The notes beneath the pieces were generated by a model. The model saw only the letters and a program-made list of their open reading frames with translations, did no database searches and was not told the DNA's origin. From assembly GCA_003220535.1 (NCBI GenBank), contig QHSU01000066.1, forward strand, positions 169,066 through 233,065: DNA of 64,000 nucleotides, in the 5' to 3' direction. The stretch comes from Candidatus Rokuibacteriota bacterium (GTDB taxonomy: Bacteria; Methylomirabilota; Methylomirabilia; Rokubacteriales; CSP1-6). The position numbers were made by a program, and so were the translations under genes. This document shows, piece after piece, positions 1 through 9,096 of the stretch (positions are counted from its first letter, which is position 1; each line of letters opens with the position of its first letter).

Positions 1-399
1 TTCCTGGAGCCGTCCCAGGTCGTCGGGAGGTCGCCGGTCGGTGCGGAGGCCGCGATCATCGGGCTGGTGGTGGGGTTCGGCTCGAATTTCCTCAACGCCG
101 TCCATGCCGAGAACCGGCTCATCCTCATCAACGGCACCCATCGCGCCTATTCGCTCCGCTCGATGGGCTTCACCCACGCGCCGTGCATCATCCAGTCTGT
201 CTCGACGCGAGATGAGCTGCAGGCCGCCGCCACCGCCGACGTGAGACGGAATCCCGATAGCTACCTGCGTCAAGCCCGGCCGTCGATGTTCAAGGACTAC
301 TTCGACCCTCGGCTGAGCAAGATCGTGTCGGTGCCGCGTCGACTACGGCAGGTCACCGTCAAGTTCGACGTCGACACCTCGGATTTTCCGGCGATGTGA
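1..399 (+). CDS. C-terminal part of unknown protein, ParB-like motif
   Basis: The reading frame is open from the first base and stops at 397-399, so this is the 3' end of a gene that begins left of the window; 132 residues are visible. Visible residues 43-56 read INGTHRAYSLRSMG, with the small-GxHR-xx-hydrophobic-xx-G pattern seen in ParB/sulfiredoxin-fold nuclease-like domains, where it lies in the nucleotide-binding core. The rest has no motif I recognise. That pattern is the only functional hint and it is an inference; the protein could be a genome-defence or partition relative or something unrelated. Bases 400-585, up to the next gene, show no gene or clear signal. Confidence 0.6.
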   Translation, partial: FLEPSQVVGRSPVGAEAAIIGLVVGFGSNFLNAVHAENRLILINGTHRAYSLRSMGFTHAPCIIQSVSTRDELQAAATADVRRNPDSYLRQARPSMFKDYFDPRLSKIVSVPRRLRQVTVKFDVDTSDFPAM

Positions 400-585
400 G
401 CTCCCGCCGACTCGCGCACACCTCTCCACGCTTGACCCGCCCCGGCCCTTGGGGCAAGCTTCCCGCACAGCGTGGACACGCAGCGGCGCACATCCCCGAG
501 GCCTCGACTGGAAGACCCGCGACACCTACCGCGCTCGATTCGCTGGGGGCGCCGAGCGACGGGCTCGGCGCGCCCCTGACCGACC

Positions 586-2601
586 GTGGACCGCGGATCG
601 CGTGTGGGCGTGGACGTGGGCGGCACCTTCACCGATCTCGTGGCCTGGGATGCCGCGACGGGGCGAACGAGCGCGCTCAAGGTGCCGACGACGCCCGAGA
701 ATCCCGCCGGCGGCGTGCTCAACGGCCTCGCCGCCATGGCCGATGCGGCCGGTCCCTGTGCGTCGCTCGCCCATGGGACCACGCTGGTCACCAACGCGAT
801 CATCGAGCGCCGGGTCGGCGCCGTCGGTCTCGTCACCACGCGCGGCTTCCGCGACGTGCTCGAGATCGGGCGAATGAATCGCCTGCACCTCTACCGGCTC
901 GATTTGCCGGCCAAGCCCGAGCCCCTGGTGCCGCGACGCCTGCGGGTCGAAGTCGCCGAGCGCGTCGGTGCCGATGGCACGGTGCTCGCTCCGCTCGATC
1001 TCGGTGAGCTGCCCCTGATCATCGAGCGCTTTCGCCGCGAAGGCGTCGAGAGCGTCGCGGTTTGCCTGCTTCACGCCTACGCGAACCCGGCGCACGAGCA
1101 GGCCCTGCGCCTGGCGCTGGCGCCTCACTTCCCCTACGTGTCGGTCTCGAGCCAGATCAACGCCGAGTTCCGCGAGTACGAGCGCGCCTGCACGACCGTG
1201 CTCAACGCGGCGGTCATGCCGCTGGCTGCGCGCTACATCGACGATCTGGTCGCCCGGCTCGCCGCGACGGGCGGCACGGTCCCGCTCCACCTCCTCCACT
1301 CCGCCGGCGGCATGATGTCCGTCGATGCCGCGCGCGCGCGTCCGCTCACGATGGCGATGTCCGGCCCGGCGGCCGGCGTGGCGGCGGCCGCTCACCTCGC
1401 ACGCGCGCTCGGTATCCCGCGCGCGCTCGCGTTCGACATGGGTGGCACGACGACCGACGTCTGTCTCATCGCCGACGGCGTGCCGGAGACGGCTCGCCAG
1501 CGGAAGCTCGGGGACTATCCGGTCCGACTGCCCGCGGTCGCCGTCGAGTCGATCGGCGCGGGCGGCGGGTCGATCGCGTGGGTCGAAGCCACCGGCGCGC
1601 TCAAGGTCGGGCCGCGGAGCGCGGGCGCCGTCCCGGGGCCGGCGTGCTACGGTCTCGGGGGCGTCGAGCCCACGGTCAGTGACGCCAACCTGATCCTCGG
1701 CTATCTCAACCCCGAGCGGATCTACGGCGGGTCGATCAAGCTGGACCGCGCGCGGGCCGAAGCGGCGCTCGACCCGCTGCGCCGCCGCTTCGGGCTCTCG
1801 CTCCCCGAGGCGGCGCACGCCGTGGTCGAGGTCGCCAACGCCAACATGCAGCGCGCGCTGAGACTGGTCTCGGTCCAGCGCGGCTACGATCTGCGCGAGT
1901 TCACGCTGATCGCGTACGGCGGCGCCGGGCCTGTCCACGCGGGCGCGCTGGCTCGCCAGGCCGGGATCTCGCGCATCATCGTGCCGGCCCACTCCGGCGC
2001 CTTCTCGGCGCTCGGGTGCCTGGTCTCTCCGCTCCGCTACGACGCGGTGCAGACGCACCGGGCGCGGCTCGAAGCCTGGGATGGGAAGCTCGTCGCCGAC
2101 CGCTTCCGGGGGCTCGAGGCGCAGTGTCTGACGCCGCTTCTCGACGAGGGGCACCCGGCGGACCGCGTGCTGCGCAAACGCAGCATCGACCTCCGCTATG
2201 CTGGCCAGAACTACGAGCTGGAGGTGGACGCGACCGACGGCACGCCGGAAGCGTTGCGGGCGGCCTTCGAGCAACGCCACCGCCAGCTCTACGGCTACGC
2301 GACCGGTGAAAGCGTGGAGTGCGTCAACCTGCGCGTGATGGCGCAGCTCGTTCGGGACGACCTCTCGTTTCCGCCCGTCGTCGGCGACGGCGCCCCGACC
2401 GCGGTCGGCGAGCTCCGCGCGTTCTTTCCGGGCACTGGAGAGGTCGCGATGGCGCGCTACGAGCGCGCGACCCTGCCCGCGGGCCAGGTGGTCACGGGCC
2501 CGGCGCTGATCGAAGACGCATGGTCGACAACGCTCGTCTATCCCAGGCAGCGCGCTCGGGCCGATCGTCTCGGCAACCTCCTGATCGAGGTCGAGGCATG
2601 A
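586..2601 (+). CDS. Hydantoinase/oxoprolinase A-like subunit
   Basis: 671 residues, the usual length of HyuA / acetophenone carboxylase / 5-oxoprolinase N-terminal-type subunits, which bind ATP through an actin-like fold and act with a B subunit on cyclic amides or ketones. The phosphate-binding motif DVGGTFTD lies at residues 10-17 and a second actin-like motif DMGGTTTD near residue 284. The GTG at 586 is the first start in frame; another GTG at 604 gives a protein six residues shorter and neither has a good ribosome site. The stop overlaps the start of the B subunit (ATGA), so the two are translationally coupled. The exact substrate cannot be read from sequence; neighbouring molybdenum hydroxylase genes suggest a heterocycle or ketone degradation route. 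Confidence 0.9.
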   Translation: MDRGSRVGVDVGGTFTDLVAWDAATGRTSALKVPTTPENPAGGVLNGLAAMADAAGPCASLAHGTTLVTNAIIERRVGAVGLVTTRGFRDVLEIGRMNRLHLYRLDLPAKPEPLVPRRLRVEVAERVGADGTVLAPLDLGELPLIIERFRREGVESVAVCLLHAYANPAHEQALRLALAPHFPYVSVSSQINAEFREYERACTTVLNAAVMPLAARYIDDLVARLAATGGTVPLHLLHSAGGMMSVDAARARPLTMAMSGPAAGVAAAAHLARALGIPRALAFDMGGTTTDVCLIADGVPETARQRKLGDYPVRLPAVAVESIGAGGGSIAWVEATGALKVGPRSAGAVPGPACYGLGGVEPTVSDANLILGYLNPERIYGGSIKLDRARAEAALDPLRRRFGLSLPEAAHAVVEVANANMQRALRLVSVQRGYDLREFTLIAYGGAGPVHAGALARQAGISRIIVPAHSGAFSALGCLVSPLRYDAVQTHRARLEAWDGKLVADRFRGLEAQCLTPLLDEGHPADRVLRKRSIDLRYAGQNYELEVDATDGTPEALRAAFEQRHRQLYGYATGESVECVNLRVMAQLVRDDLSFPPVVGDGAPTAVGELRAFFPGTGEVAMARYERATLPAGQVVTGPALIEDAWSTTLVYPRQRARADRLGNLLIEVEA

Positions 2602-4223
2602 ATCTGCACCCGGCCACGCTCGAGGTCGTTCGCAACGCGCTCTACGCCATCGCCGAGGAGATGAGCGTGATCGTCATGCGCTCCGCCCGCTCGCCCCTTC
2701 TCAAGGAGGCGGGCGATCTCTCCTCGGCGCTGACCGACGCCGAGGGGCGGCTCATCGCCCAGGGGCGCGATATCCCGATCCACCTGGGCGTGATGGGGTT
2801 CACCGTCAAAGAGTTCCTCAAGCGGGTGCCGCCGGACCGGCTCCGCGACGGCGACGTCTGGTTCCTCAATCTGCCGGAGGTCGGCGGCAACCATCTGCCC
2901 GACGTGAAGGCGCTGCGACCGGTGTTCGTCGATGGCCGCCTGACCGCCTTCGCCATCAATCTGGCCCACTGGGCGGACATCGGCGGCGCGGTGCCCGGCA
3001 GCTACGTGCCGTCGGCCACCGAGTGCTACCAGGAAGGGCTTCGCATCGCGCCGATCAGACTGTTCTCGAGCGACGGTCCGCAGCGCGATGCGATCGACTT
3101 CGTGCTGGCCAATCTTCGCGGCCGCGACGAGCGCGCGGGCGATATGTTCGCCCAGTTCGCGGCCAACGACGTCGCGGCCCGCCGGCTCCGGGAGCTCTTC
3201 GCCCACCACGGCGCCGACACGATCGGCGCCTGCTTCGAACGGCTGCACGCCGAGTCGGAAGCGCAGATGCGGGCGGCCATCCGCGCGCTTCCCGACGGCG
3301 TCTGGGAGGGCGAGGATTGGGTCGACGACGACGGCGTCGACGAGGAGCCCATTCCGATCCGGGTTCGGGTCGAGATCGCCGGAGACGAGGCCCGCTTCGA
3401 CTTCACCGGCACGGCGCCCCAGGTGCGCGGGCCGGTGAACACGACGTACTTCATCGCGTGCTCGGCGGTCTACTACGCGATGAAGGCGCTCGTCGCGCCG
3501 GAGGTGCCGCCGAACGAAGGCTGCTACCGTCCGCTGCACGTCCACGTGCCGCCGCGCACGGTCCTCAACGCCGATCCCGACCGTCCCGTCGTCGGCGGCA
3601 ATCACGAGACCAGCCAGCGCGTCGTCGACGCGATCGTCAAGGCTCTGGCGCCAGTGCTGCCCGATCGTGTCTCCGCCGGCGGGCCGACCACGGCGGGCGT
3701 CCTGATCTTCGGCGCGCAGCAGGCCGACGCCCGCTGGTCGATCCTCTACGAGGTGCACGGCGGCGGCGAGGGCGCGACCGCCACGAAGGACGGCGCCTCC
3801 GCGGTGCGGGTGCACATGTCCAACGTCATGAACACGCCGATCGAGGTCATCGAGGGCGAGTACCCGATCATGATCGAGGAGCAGGCGCTCCGCCTGGGCT
3901 CCGGCGGCGACGGAGCGCACCGCGGCGGTCTCGGATTTCGGCGGGCCTACCGGATCCTGGCCCCCGAGGTCACGCTCACGAGCATGCTCGACCGCCGTGT
4001 GGTGCCGCCCTACGGCCTCGCCGGTGGCCGCGACGCTGCGCCGTTTCGGATCACGCTGAACCCGGGGCCACGCGAGCGCCAGATTCGCGGCAAGGAAACG
4101 CTTCGCCTGGCCGCCAACGACCTGGTCGTCATCGAGACGTGTGGCGGCGGCGGCTACGGTCCGCCGGCCGAGCGGTCGGCGGAGCTGCGAGCGCGTGATC
4201 GTGCAGAGGGAGACGAGGGATGA
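2598..4223 (+). CDS. Hydantoinase B-like subunit
   Basis: 541 residues, full length for the HyuB / acetone carboxylase alpha-like family, the partner of the preceding HyuA-like protein. It starts MNLHPATLEVVRNALYAIAEE, the typical N-terminus of the family, and contains the conserved segments LPEVGGNHLPD and GPVNTT plus a Gly-rich C-terminal stretch ending TCGGGGYGPP. The ATG at 2598 overlaps the stop of the A subunit by four bases, which fixes the start although the frame is open further upstream. The stop overlaps the next gene's ATG in the same ATGA manner. Substrate is unknown: hydantoins, 5-oxoproline and aryl ketones are all used by relatives. Confidence 0.92.
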   Translation: MNLHPATLEVVRNALYAIAEEMSVIVMRSARSPLLKEAGDLSSALTDAEGRLIAQGRDIPIHLGVMGFTVKEFLKRVPPDRLRDGDVWFLNLPEVGGNHLPDVKALRPVFVDGRLTAFAINLAHWADIGGAVPGSYVPSATECYQEGLRIAPIRLFSSDGPQRDAIDFVLANLRGRDERAGDMFAQFAANDVAARRLRELFAHHGADTIGACFERLHAESEAQMRAAIRALPDGVWEGEDWVDDDGVDEEPIPIRVRVEIAGDEARFDFTGTAPQVRGPVNTTYFIACSAVYYAMKALVAPEVPPNEGCYRPLHVHVPPRTVLNADPDRPVVGGNHETSQRVVDAIVKALAPVLPDRVSAGGPTTAGVLIFGAQQADARWSILYEVHGGGEGATATKDGASAVRVHMSNVMNTPIEVIEGEYPIMIEEQALRLGSGGDGAHRGGLGFRRAYRILAPEVTLTSMLDRRVVPPYGLAGGRDAAPFRITLNPGPRERQIRGKETLRLAANDLVVIETCGGGGYGPPAERSAELRARDRAEGDEG

Positions 4224-4999
4224 GGCTCGCCGATCGCATCGCCATCGTGACGGGCGCCGCCAAGGGCATGGGCCGTGACATCTGCCTCACCCTGGCCCGG
4301 GAGGGGGCTCATCTGACACTTGTGGCGCGCGAGTCGGGGCCGCTGGACACGCTCGCGCGCGAGGTCGAATCGCTCGGCCGGCGCGGGCTCGCGGCGCCAA
4401 CCGACGTCACCGACGAATTGGCGGTCGAGCGGATGGTCGCGCGGGCGCGCGAGACGTTCGGGCGCATCGACATCCTGATCAACGCCGCCGGCGTCACCGG
4501 ACCCATCGAGACCCCGGTGTGGGAGATCAAGGCCGACGACTTCGACCACGTGATCGCCGTGAACTTGCGCGGCACGTTCCTGCCGACCAAGCACGTGCTG
4601 CCCGCCATGATCCAGCAGCGCTACGGCAAGATCGTGAACATCAGCGGCACCTCCGGCCTCCGGGGCTACAAGTACCGCGCGGCCTACTCGTCCTCCAAGT
4701 GGGCCCTGCGCGGCTTCACGCGCACGGTGGCGCTCGAAGTCGGCCCCCATAACATCAACGTGAACGCGCTCCACCCCGGCATCGTCGGCGGCGACCGCAT
4801 GGACAAGCTCTGTCGCGAGAAGGCGAAGAAGCGCGGCTGGACGTCGGAGCGCGTGTACCAGGAGTACGTCGACGAGATGGCCCTCAGGCGCGTGACGGTT
4901 GCGCAGGACATCGCCAACGCCGTGCTGTTCCTCGTCTCCGACGACGCGTCGAACATGACGGGGCAATCGGTCACCGTCGACGGCGGCTGGGATGTCTAG
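4220..4999 (+). CDS. SDR family oxidoreductase
   Basis: 259-residue classical short-chain dehydrogenase. The Rossmann cofactor motif TGAAKGMG is at residues 11-18, NAAG near residue 91, and the catalytic YSSSK at about 156-160 with the preceding serine in ISGTSG. Family members reduce or oxidise a hydroxy/keto group with NAD(P). It is coupled by a four-base ATGA overlap to the B-type hydantoinase subunit, so it probably acts on the same substrate or product. The C-terminal DGGWDV is the normal family ending, so the gene looks complete. Confidence 0.93.
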   Translation: MRLADRIAIVTGAAKGMGRDICLTLAREGAHLTLVARESGPLDTLAREVESLGRRGLAAPTDVTDELAVERMVARARETFGRIDILINAAGVTGPIETPVWEIKADDFDHVIAVNLRGTFLPTKHVLPAMIQQRYGKIVNISGTSGLRGYKYRAAYSSSKWALRGFTRTVALEVGPHNINVNALHPGIVGGDRMDKLCREKAKKRGWTSERVYQEYVDEMALRRVTVAQDIANAVLFLVSDDASNMTGQSVTVDGGWDV

Positions 5000-5056
5000 C
5001 ATGCGCGCGGACGCCGGTGGGGCCCCAGCCCCACGACGGCCTGCGGCGCTCACCTC

Positions 5057-5875
5057 GTGCCGTCCTCTGGGGCGGCCGCTGGGCCGGAGCGAGCGGGGTT
5101 GGAGCGCGCAAGGTTGAAGCTGGCGGATGCGCTGGGCATGACGGGCGACGACGTCGTCGCTCTCGTCGGAGGCGGCGGAAAGACCACGGCCATGTTTCGC
5201 CTGGCGCGCGAGGTGGTCGAGAGGGGCGGGAGCGCGATCACGACCACGACCACGCGAATCTTCGCCGCGCAGATCGCGCTGGCGCCCGCAAGCGTCCCCG
5301 CCGCCGACGCGACACACGAGAGCGTCCTGGCCGCCCTGGCCGCTCACCACCACGTGCTCATCATCGGGGCGACGAACCCCAAGGACGGCAAAGCCGACGG
5401 CATCTCCCTGGAGCTCTTCCGGCACCTGCGCGCATGGTGTCCGGGTGTGTGCATGCTGAACGAGGCCGATGGCTCCCGCATGCGCCCCTTCAAGGCCCCG
5501 GCCGCGCACGAGCCCGTGATTCCCGCGGAAACGACGCTGGTCGTTCCCGTGGTCGGCGCCGATGTCTTCGGCAAGATTCTCGACGCCGATCACGTCCACC
5601 GTCCCGAGCTCGTCAGCGCGCTGAGCGGCGCGCCGCTGGGGGCGCCGATCACGCCCGAGATCGTGGCCCGTGTCCTGGCCCATCCTGAGGGGGGACGGAA
5701 GGGTGTGCCCCTCAGCGCCCGGGTCGTCGCGATGATCAACAAAGTGGAGGGTCTCCCGGATCGCGCACCGGCGCACGAAACGGCCGAGCGTCTCCTGCGC
5801 GAACCGACGATTCACTCGGTCCTGCTGACCATGCTGCGCGGGGAGGACCCGGTGCTCGAGGTCTGCAAGCGTTGA
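5057..5875 (+). CDS. yqeC: YqeC-like selenium-dependent hydroxylase accessory protein
   Basis: 272 residues as drawn from GTG 5057. It carries a P-loop-like GGGGKTT motif (residues 38-44), then LIIGATNPKDGK and NEADGSRMRPFKAP, all features of the YqeC family, a putative ATP-dependent accessory factor found with selenium-dependent molybdenum hydroxylases. Family members usually start a few residues before DALG, so a TTG at 5099 or 5114 may be the true start; the upstream part is Ala/Gly/Pro-rich and may be untranslated. It sits 16 bp before the molybdenum hydroxylase large subunit. YqeB, SelD, XdhC and MocA-like partners are not in the window, so selenium use is inference only. Confidence 0.8.
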   Translation: MPSSGAAAGPERAGLERARLKLADALGMTGDDVVALVGGGGKTTAMFRLAREVVERGGSAITTTTTRIFAAQIALAPASVPAADATHESVLAALAAHHHVLIIGATNPKDGKADGISLELFRHLRAWCPGVCMLNEADGSRMRPFKAPAAHEPVIPAETTLVVPVVGADVFGKILDADHVHRPELVSALSGAPLGAPITPEIVARVLAHPEGGRKGVPLSARVVAMINKVEGLPDRAPAHETAERLLREPTIHSVLLTMLRGEDPVLEVCKR

Positions 5876-5891
5876 TGGTCGACCTCGCGTC

Positions 5892-8177
5892 ATGGCGTAT
5901 CGCGTAATCGGCGCGAGCCCGGCGCGGGCGGACGCGTGGGAGAAAGTGCGCGGCCGACCGATCTACGCCGGCGACCTCGCGCTGTCGGGCATGCTCCACG
6001 GTCGGATCGTGCGGAGCCCCTACGCGTCGGCGCGCATCGTGCGGCTCGACACGCGCGCCGCCCGGGCGCTGCCCGGCGTGGTCGCGGTCCTCACCGCGAA
6101 GGACGTGCCGCGCAACGAGCTCCGGATGGAGCTCCCCGGCCGCATGGCCGAGGCCACGGCCGGTGCCGTGCTGGCCACGCAGCCTGTGCTCGCCGACGAC
6201 CGCGTGCGCTTCCAGGGCGAGCCGGTGGCGGCCATCGCCGCCGACACGCCGGAAATCGCGGCTCAGGCCGCGGACCTCGTCGAGGTCGAGTACGAGGAGC
6301 TCCCGGGAGTCTACGACCCGCTCGCGGCGCTCGCTCCCGACGCGCCGGTGGTCCACGAAGGCGGCAACGTGCTTCGCCGCTGGCATCTGCGCTCGGGTGA
6401 CGTCGCCGAAGGCTTCGCGAGAGCCGACGTGGTCGTCGAGCAAACCTATCGCACTCCGTTCGTCGACCACGTCTACCTCGAGACCGAGACCGGGATCGGC
6501 TGGGTCGACGCCGAGGGCGTGCTGACCCTGCGCGTGAGCACCCAGGTGCTCGAGCACTTCCGCGACGTGGCCGAGGTGCTCCAGCTTCCTCACGCGCGCG
6601 TCCGGCTCGAGGGCGCGTACGTCGGTGGCGGCTTCGGCGGCAAGGAAGACGTCACCGTCGAGTGTCTGCTGGGCCTCTTGGTCTGGAAGACGCGGCGGCC
6701 CGTTCAGCTCGTGTTCTCCCGCGAGGAATCGTTCATCGGCCACGGCAAGCGCCACCCCTACGTCATGCGCTATCGCTCCGGCGCCACGCGCGACGGCACG
6801 CTCACCGCGCTCGAGGCCGAGCTCGTCTCCGACTCCGGTGCCTACGCAGCGCTCTCGCCGTGGGTCTTGCTCTACAGCCTGGTGACCGCGACGGGGCCAT
6901 ACCGGATCCCGCACGTCCGGGTGGAGGCAACGACGGTCTACACGAACAACCCGGTGGCGAGCGCCTACCGGTGCTTCGGCTCCATCCAGACCTGCCTCGC
7001 CTACGAAGGACAGATGGACGCCCTCGCCGCGGCGCTCGGCATCGACCCGCTCGCGCTGCGCGAGAAAAACTTTCTCCGCAAGGGCGACGCGCTCGCCACG
7101 GGCCAGGTGCTCGAGACCGAGCCGCTGCTCGCCGAGACGATGCGACGCGCGTGGGCCGGGCTCGGCGAGCGCCGGGCGCGCCGCGGGCCGACACGCCTCG
7201 GCCGCGCGGTGGCCGCGTCGTTCACGCCGTACGGCCGGATGTGCTGGACGCGCGACTCGGCGAGTGCCTGGGTCGGCATGGAGCTGGACGGCACCGCCGT
7301 CGTCCGTTGCGCCGCGCCCGACGTGGGCGGGGGACAGACCGCGTCGCTCTGCGCCATCACCGCCGAGGTGCTGGGTCTCGACGTCGAGCGGGTGACCGCC
7401 GTCGGACGTGACAGCCATTTCACGCCGCGCGCGGGCACGACCACCGCGACGCGCCAGCTTCTGATGTCGGGCAACGCGGTGCTCAACGCGGCGCGCGAAG
7501 TCCGCCGCCATCTGAGCGCGGCGGCGGCCACGCTTCTGGAGGCCGCCCCCGGTGACATCGTGCTGGCCGACGGTCGCGCGTTCGTGCGCGGCGCGCCCGA
7601 TCGCGCGTTCCCGCTGGCGAGCGTCGTGAAGACGGCGATCGCCGAGGGCCGGCCCGTCCAGGCGCTGGAGAAGTACGACGCGCCGGCGGCGCCGACGATC
7701 GACCCCCTCACCGGACAGGGCAAGGCGTTCAACGACTACACCTTCGGCGCGCACGCCATCGAAGTCGAGATCGACGAGGAGACCGGCCGGACCCGCGTGG
7801 GTCGGCTCGTGGCGTGCTACGACGCCGGCCGCGTGATCAACCGCGCGAGCGCTCAAGGCCAGCTCGAGGGCGGCGCGGTCCAGGGGCTCGGATACGCGCT
7901 CATGGAAGAAATCGCCCTCGAGAACGGCGTGAGCAAGAACCCGCACCTGGCCGACTACAAGATTCCGACCTCGCTGGACGTCCCCACGATCGAGACCGTG
8001 CTGCTGGAGTCGGGCGACGGGCTCGGGCCGTTCGGCGCCAAGGGGCTCGGCGAGCCGGCCATGACTCCGAGCATCGCCGCGGTCGCCAACGCCGTGTCGG
8101 CCGCGGTGGGGGCGCGGGTGACGGAGCTGCCGATCACGGCCGAGCGCGTGTTCGCCGCGCTCCGCGCGACGGCGTAG
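5892..8177 (+). CDS. Molybdenum hydroxylase, Mo-binding large subunit
   Basis: 761-residue xanthine dehydrogenase/CoxL-family subunit that binds molybdenum cofactor and hydroxylates a substrate with water-derived oxygen. Visible features: GGGFGGKED near residue 247 (Moco contact), AYRCFGS at residues 358-364 in the active-site loop, and GLGEPA at 718-723 holding the catalytic Glu721. The loop carries Cys361 where xanthine dehydrogenases usually have Gly (RGFG); aerobic CO dehydrogenase has Cys here in AYRCSFR, but the rest of this loop is xanthine-dehydrogenase-like. It heads an L-G-S-M gene order. Electrons should pass to the 2Fe-2S and FAD subunits downstream. Substrate is not predictable; an N-heterocycle or aldehyde is likely, and CO is unlikely because the full CoxL loop is absent. 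Confidence 0.92.
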   Translation: MAYRVIGASPARADAWEKVRGRPIYAGDLALSGMLHGRIVRSPYASARIVRLDTRAARALPGVVAVLTAKDVPRNELRMELPGRMAEATAGAVLATQPVLADDRVRFQGEPVAAIAADTPEIAAQAADLVEVEYEELPGVYDPLAALAPDAPVVHEGGNVLRRWHLRSGDVAEGFARADVVVEQTYRTPFVDHVYLETETGIGWVDAEGVLTLRVSTQVLEHFRDVAEVLQLPHARVRLEGAYVGGGFGGKEDVTVECLLGLLVWKTRRPVQLVFSREESFIGHGKRHPYVMRYRSGATRDGTLTALEAELVSDSGAYAALSPWVLLYSLVTATGPYRIPHVRVEATTVYTNNPVASAYRCFGSIQTCLAYEGQMDALAAALGIDPLALREKNFLRKGDALATGQVLETEPLLAETMRRAWAGLGERRARRGPTRLGRAVAASFTPYGRMCWTRDSASAWVGMELDGTAVVRCAAPDVGGGQTASLCAITAEVLGLDVERVTAVGRDSHFTPRAGTTTATRQLLMSGNAVLNAAREVRRHLSAAAATLLEAAPGDIVLADGRAFVRGAPDRAFPLASVVKTAIAEGRPVQALEKYDAPAAPTIDPLTGQGKAFNDYTFGAHAIEVEIDEETGRTRVGRLVACYDAGRVINRASAQGQLEGGAVQGLGYALMEEIALENGVSKNPHLADYKIPTSLDVPTIETVLLESGDGLGPFGAKGLGEPAMTPSIAAVANAVSAAVGARVTELPITAERVFAALRATA

Positions 8178-8180
8178 CGC

Positions 8181-8636
8181 GTGCCGGTCTTCGAGGAAGA
8201 GTTCTCAGTCGACGCGGTCCCCGACACCGTGTGGGATTTCCTGCTCGATCCCGCTCGGGTGGCCCCGTGTCTGCCCGGCTGCGAGAGCCTCGAGGTGCAG
8301 GATGCGACGACCTATCGCGTCCGCCTGACCGTGAAGGTCGGGTTCCTGTCGACCACGCAGAATCTCCGCGTCGAGATCGTCGAGTCCGATCGCCCGCGCC
8401 ACCTCGTGTCGCTCGGGCGGGGTGAAGACCGGAAGCTCGCGAGCCAGATCGAGGTGCGCAACACGCTCGACCTCGCTCCGGCCGGCACGGGCGCGACGCT
8501 CGTGCGCTACCGCAGCGAGGTGCGGGTGCTCGGCCGGCTCGGCTCGGTGGGCGACGCGGTGATGAAGGTCAAGGCGAAGCAGCTCGCCGGTGAGTTCGCC
8601 ACGAACGTCCGTGCGGCTATCGAGATGCCCACGTGA
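8181..8636 (+). CDS. CoxG-like SRPBCC protein
   Basis: 151 residues beginning with GTG three bases after the large-subunit stop. The N-terminus (F-EEFSVDAVPDTVWDFLLDP) and PCLPGCESLE are typical of carbon monoxide dehydrogenase subunit G, a SRPBCC/START-fold protein that in Oligotropha recruits the enzyme to the membrane. Such proteins commonly lie inside molybdenum hydroxylase operons even when CO is not the substrate. The C-terminus lacks a membrane anchor in this copy. Its stop overlaps the start of the 2Fe-2S subunit (GTGA). Confidence 0.88.
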   Translation: MPVFEEEFSVDAVPDTVWDFLLDPARVAPCLPGCESLEVQDATTYRVRLTVKVGFLSTTQNLRVEIVESDRPRHLVSLGRGEDRKLASQIEVRNTLDLAPAGTGATLVRYRSEVRVLGRLGSVGDAVMKVKAKQLAGEFATNVRAAIEMPT

Positions 8637-9094
8637 AGCTCGCGTTCACCCTCAACGGGCGGCCGTGCGCCACCGAGGCGCCCGCGCACTGGACGGTGCT
8701 CGACCTCCTGCGCGACGGACTCAGCTTGATGGGGACGAAGTACGGCTGCGGCGAGGGCGTGTGCGGCACGTGCACCGTGCTGGCCGACGGTCGACCGATC
8801 CGCGCTTGTCTCGTGCTCGCCGCCCACGCGCGCGGGCGCGCGCTCGTGACCGTCGAGGGGCTCGAGACCGAGGGGCGACTCGACCCGCTGCAGACCGCGT
8901 TCGCCGAGCGCGGGGCGGCCCAGTGCGGATTCTGCACGCCGGGCATGCTGCTGGCCGCGAAGGCGCTCCTCATCGAGAACCCGGCGCCGACGGCCGACGA
9001 GGTGCGCGACGCGTTGTCGGGCAATCTCTGCCGCTGCACCGGCTACACGAAGATCGTCGAGGCCGTGCTGGCCGCGGCGCCGGGCTCGGGGTAA
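8633..9094 (+). CDS. Molybdenum hydroxylase 2Fe-2S subunit
   Basis: 153-residue small subunit of the CoxS/XdhC-type family. The plant-ferredoxin-like cluster ligands are Cys39, Cys44, Cys47 and Cys59; the C-terminal four-helix cluster is held by Cys98, Cys101, Cys133 and Cys135 (CGFC and CRC). The full set of eight ligands is present, so both clusters should form and carry electrons from Moco to FAD. GTG start overlaps the stop of the CoxG-like gene by four bases. Confidence 0.95.
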   Translation: MKLAFTLNGRPCATEAPAHWTVLDLLRDGLSLMGTKYGCGEGVCGTCTVLADGRPIRACLVLAAHARGRALVTVEGLETEGRLDPLQTAFAERGAAQCGFCTPGMLLAAKALLIENPAPTADEVRDALSGNLCRCTGYTKIVEAVLAAAPGSG

Positions 9095-9096
9095 GA

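Noticed and set aside
297..2280. Long minus-strand frames opposite the hydantoinase A gene
   Set aside because: They mirror the third-position GC of the plus-strand gene, are Arg/Ala-rich and have no motifs.
5892..8177. Aerobic CO dehydrogenase large subunit (coxL form I)
   Set aside because: The active-site loop is AYRCFGS, not AYRCSFR, so CO oxidation is not supported despite the CoxG neighbour.
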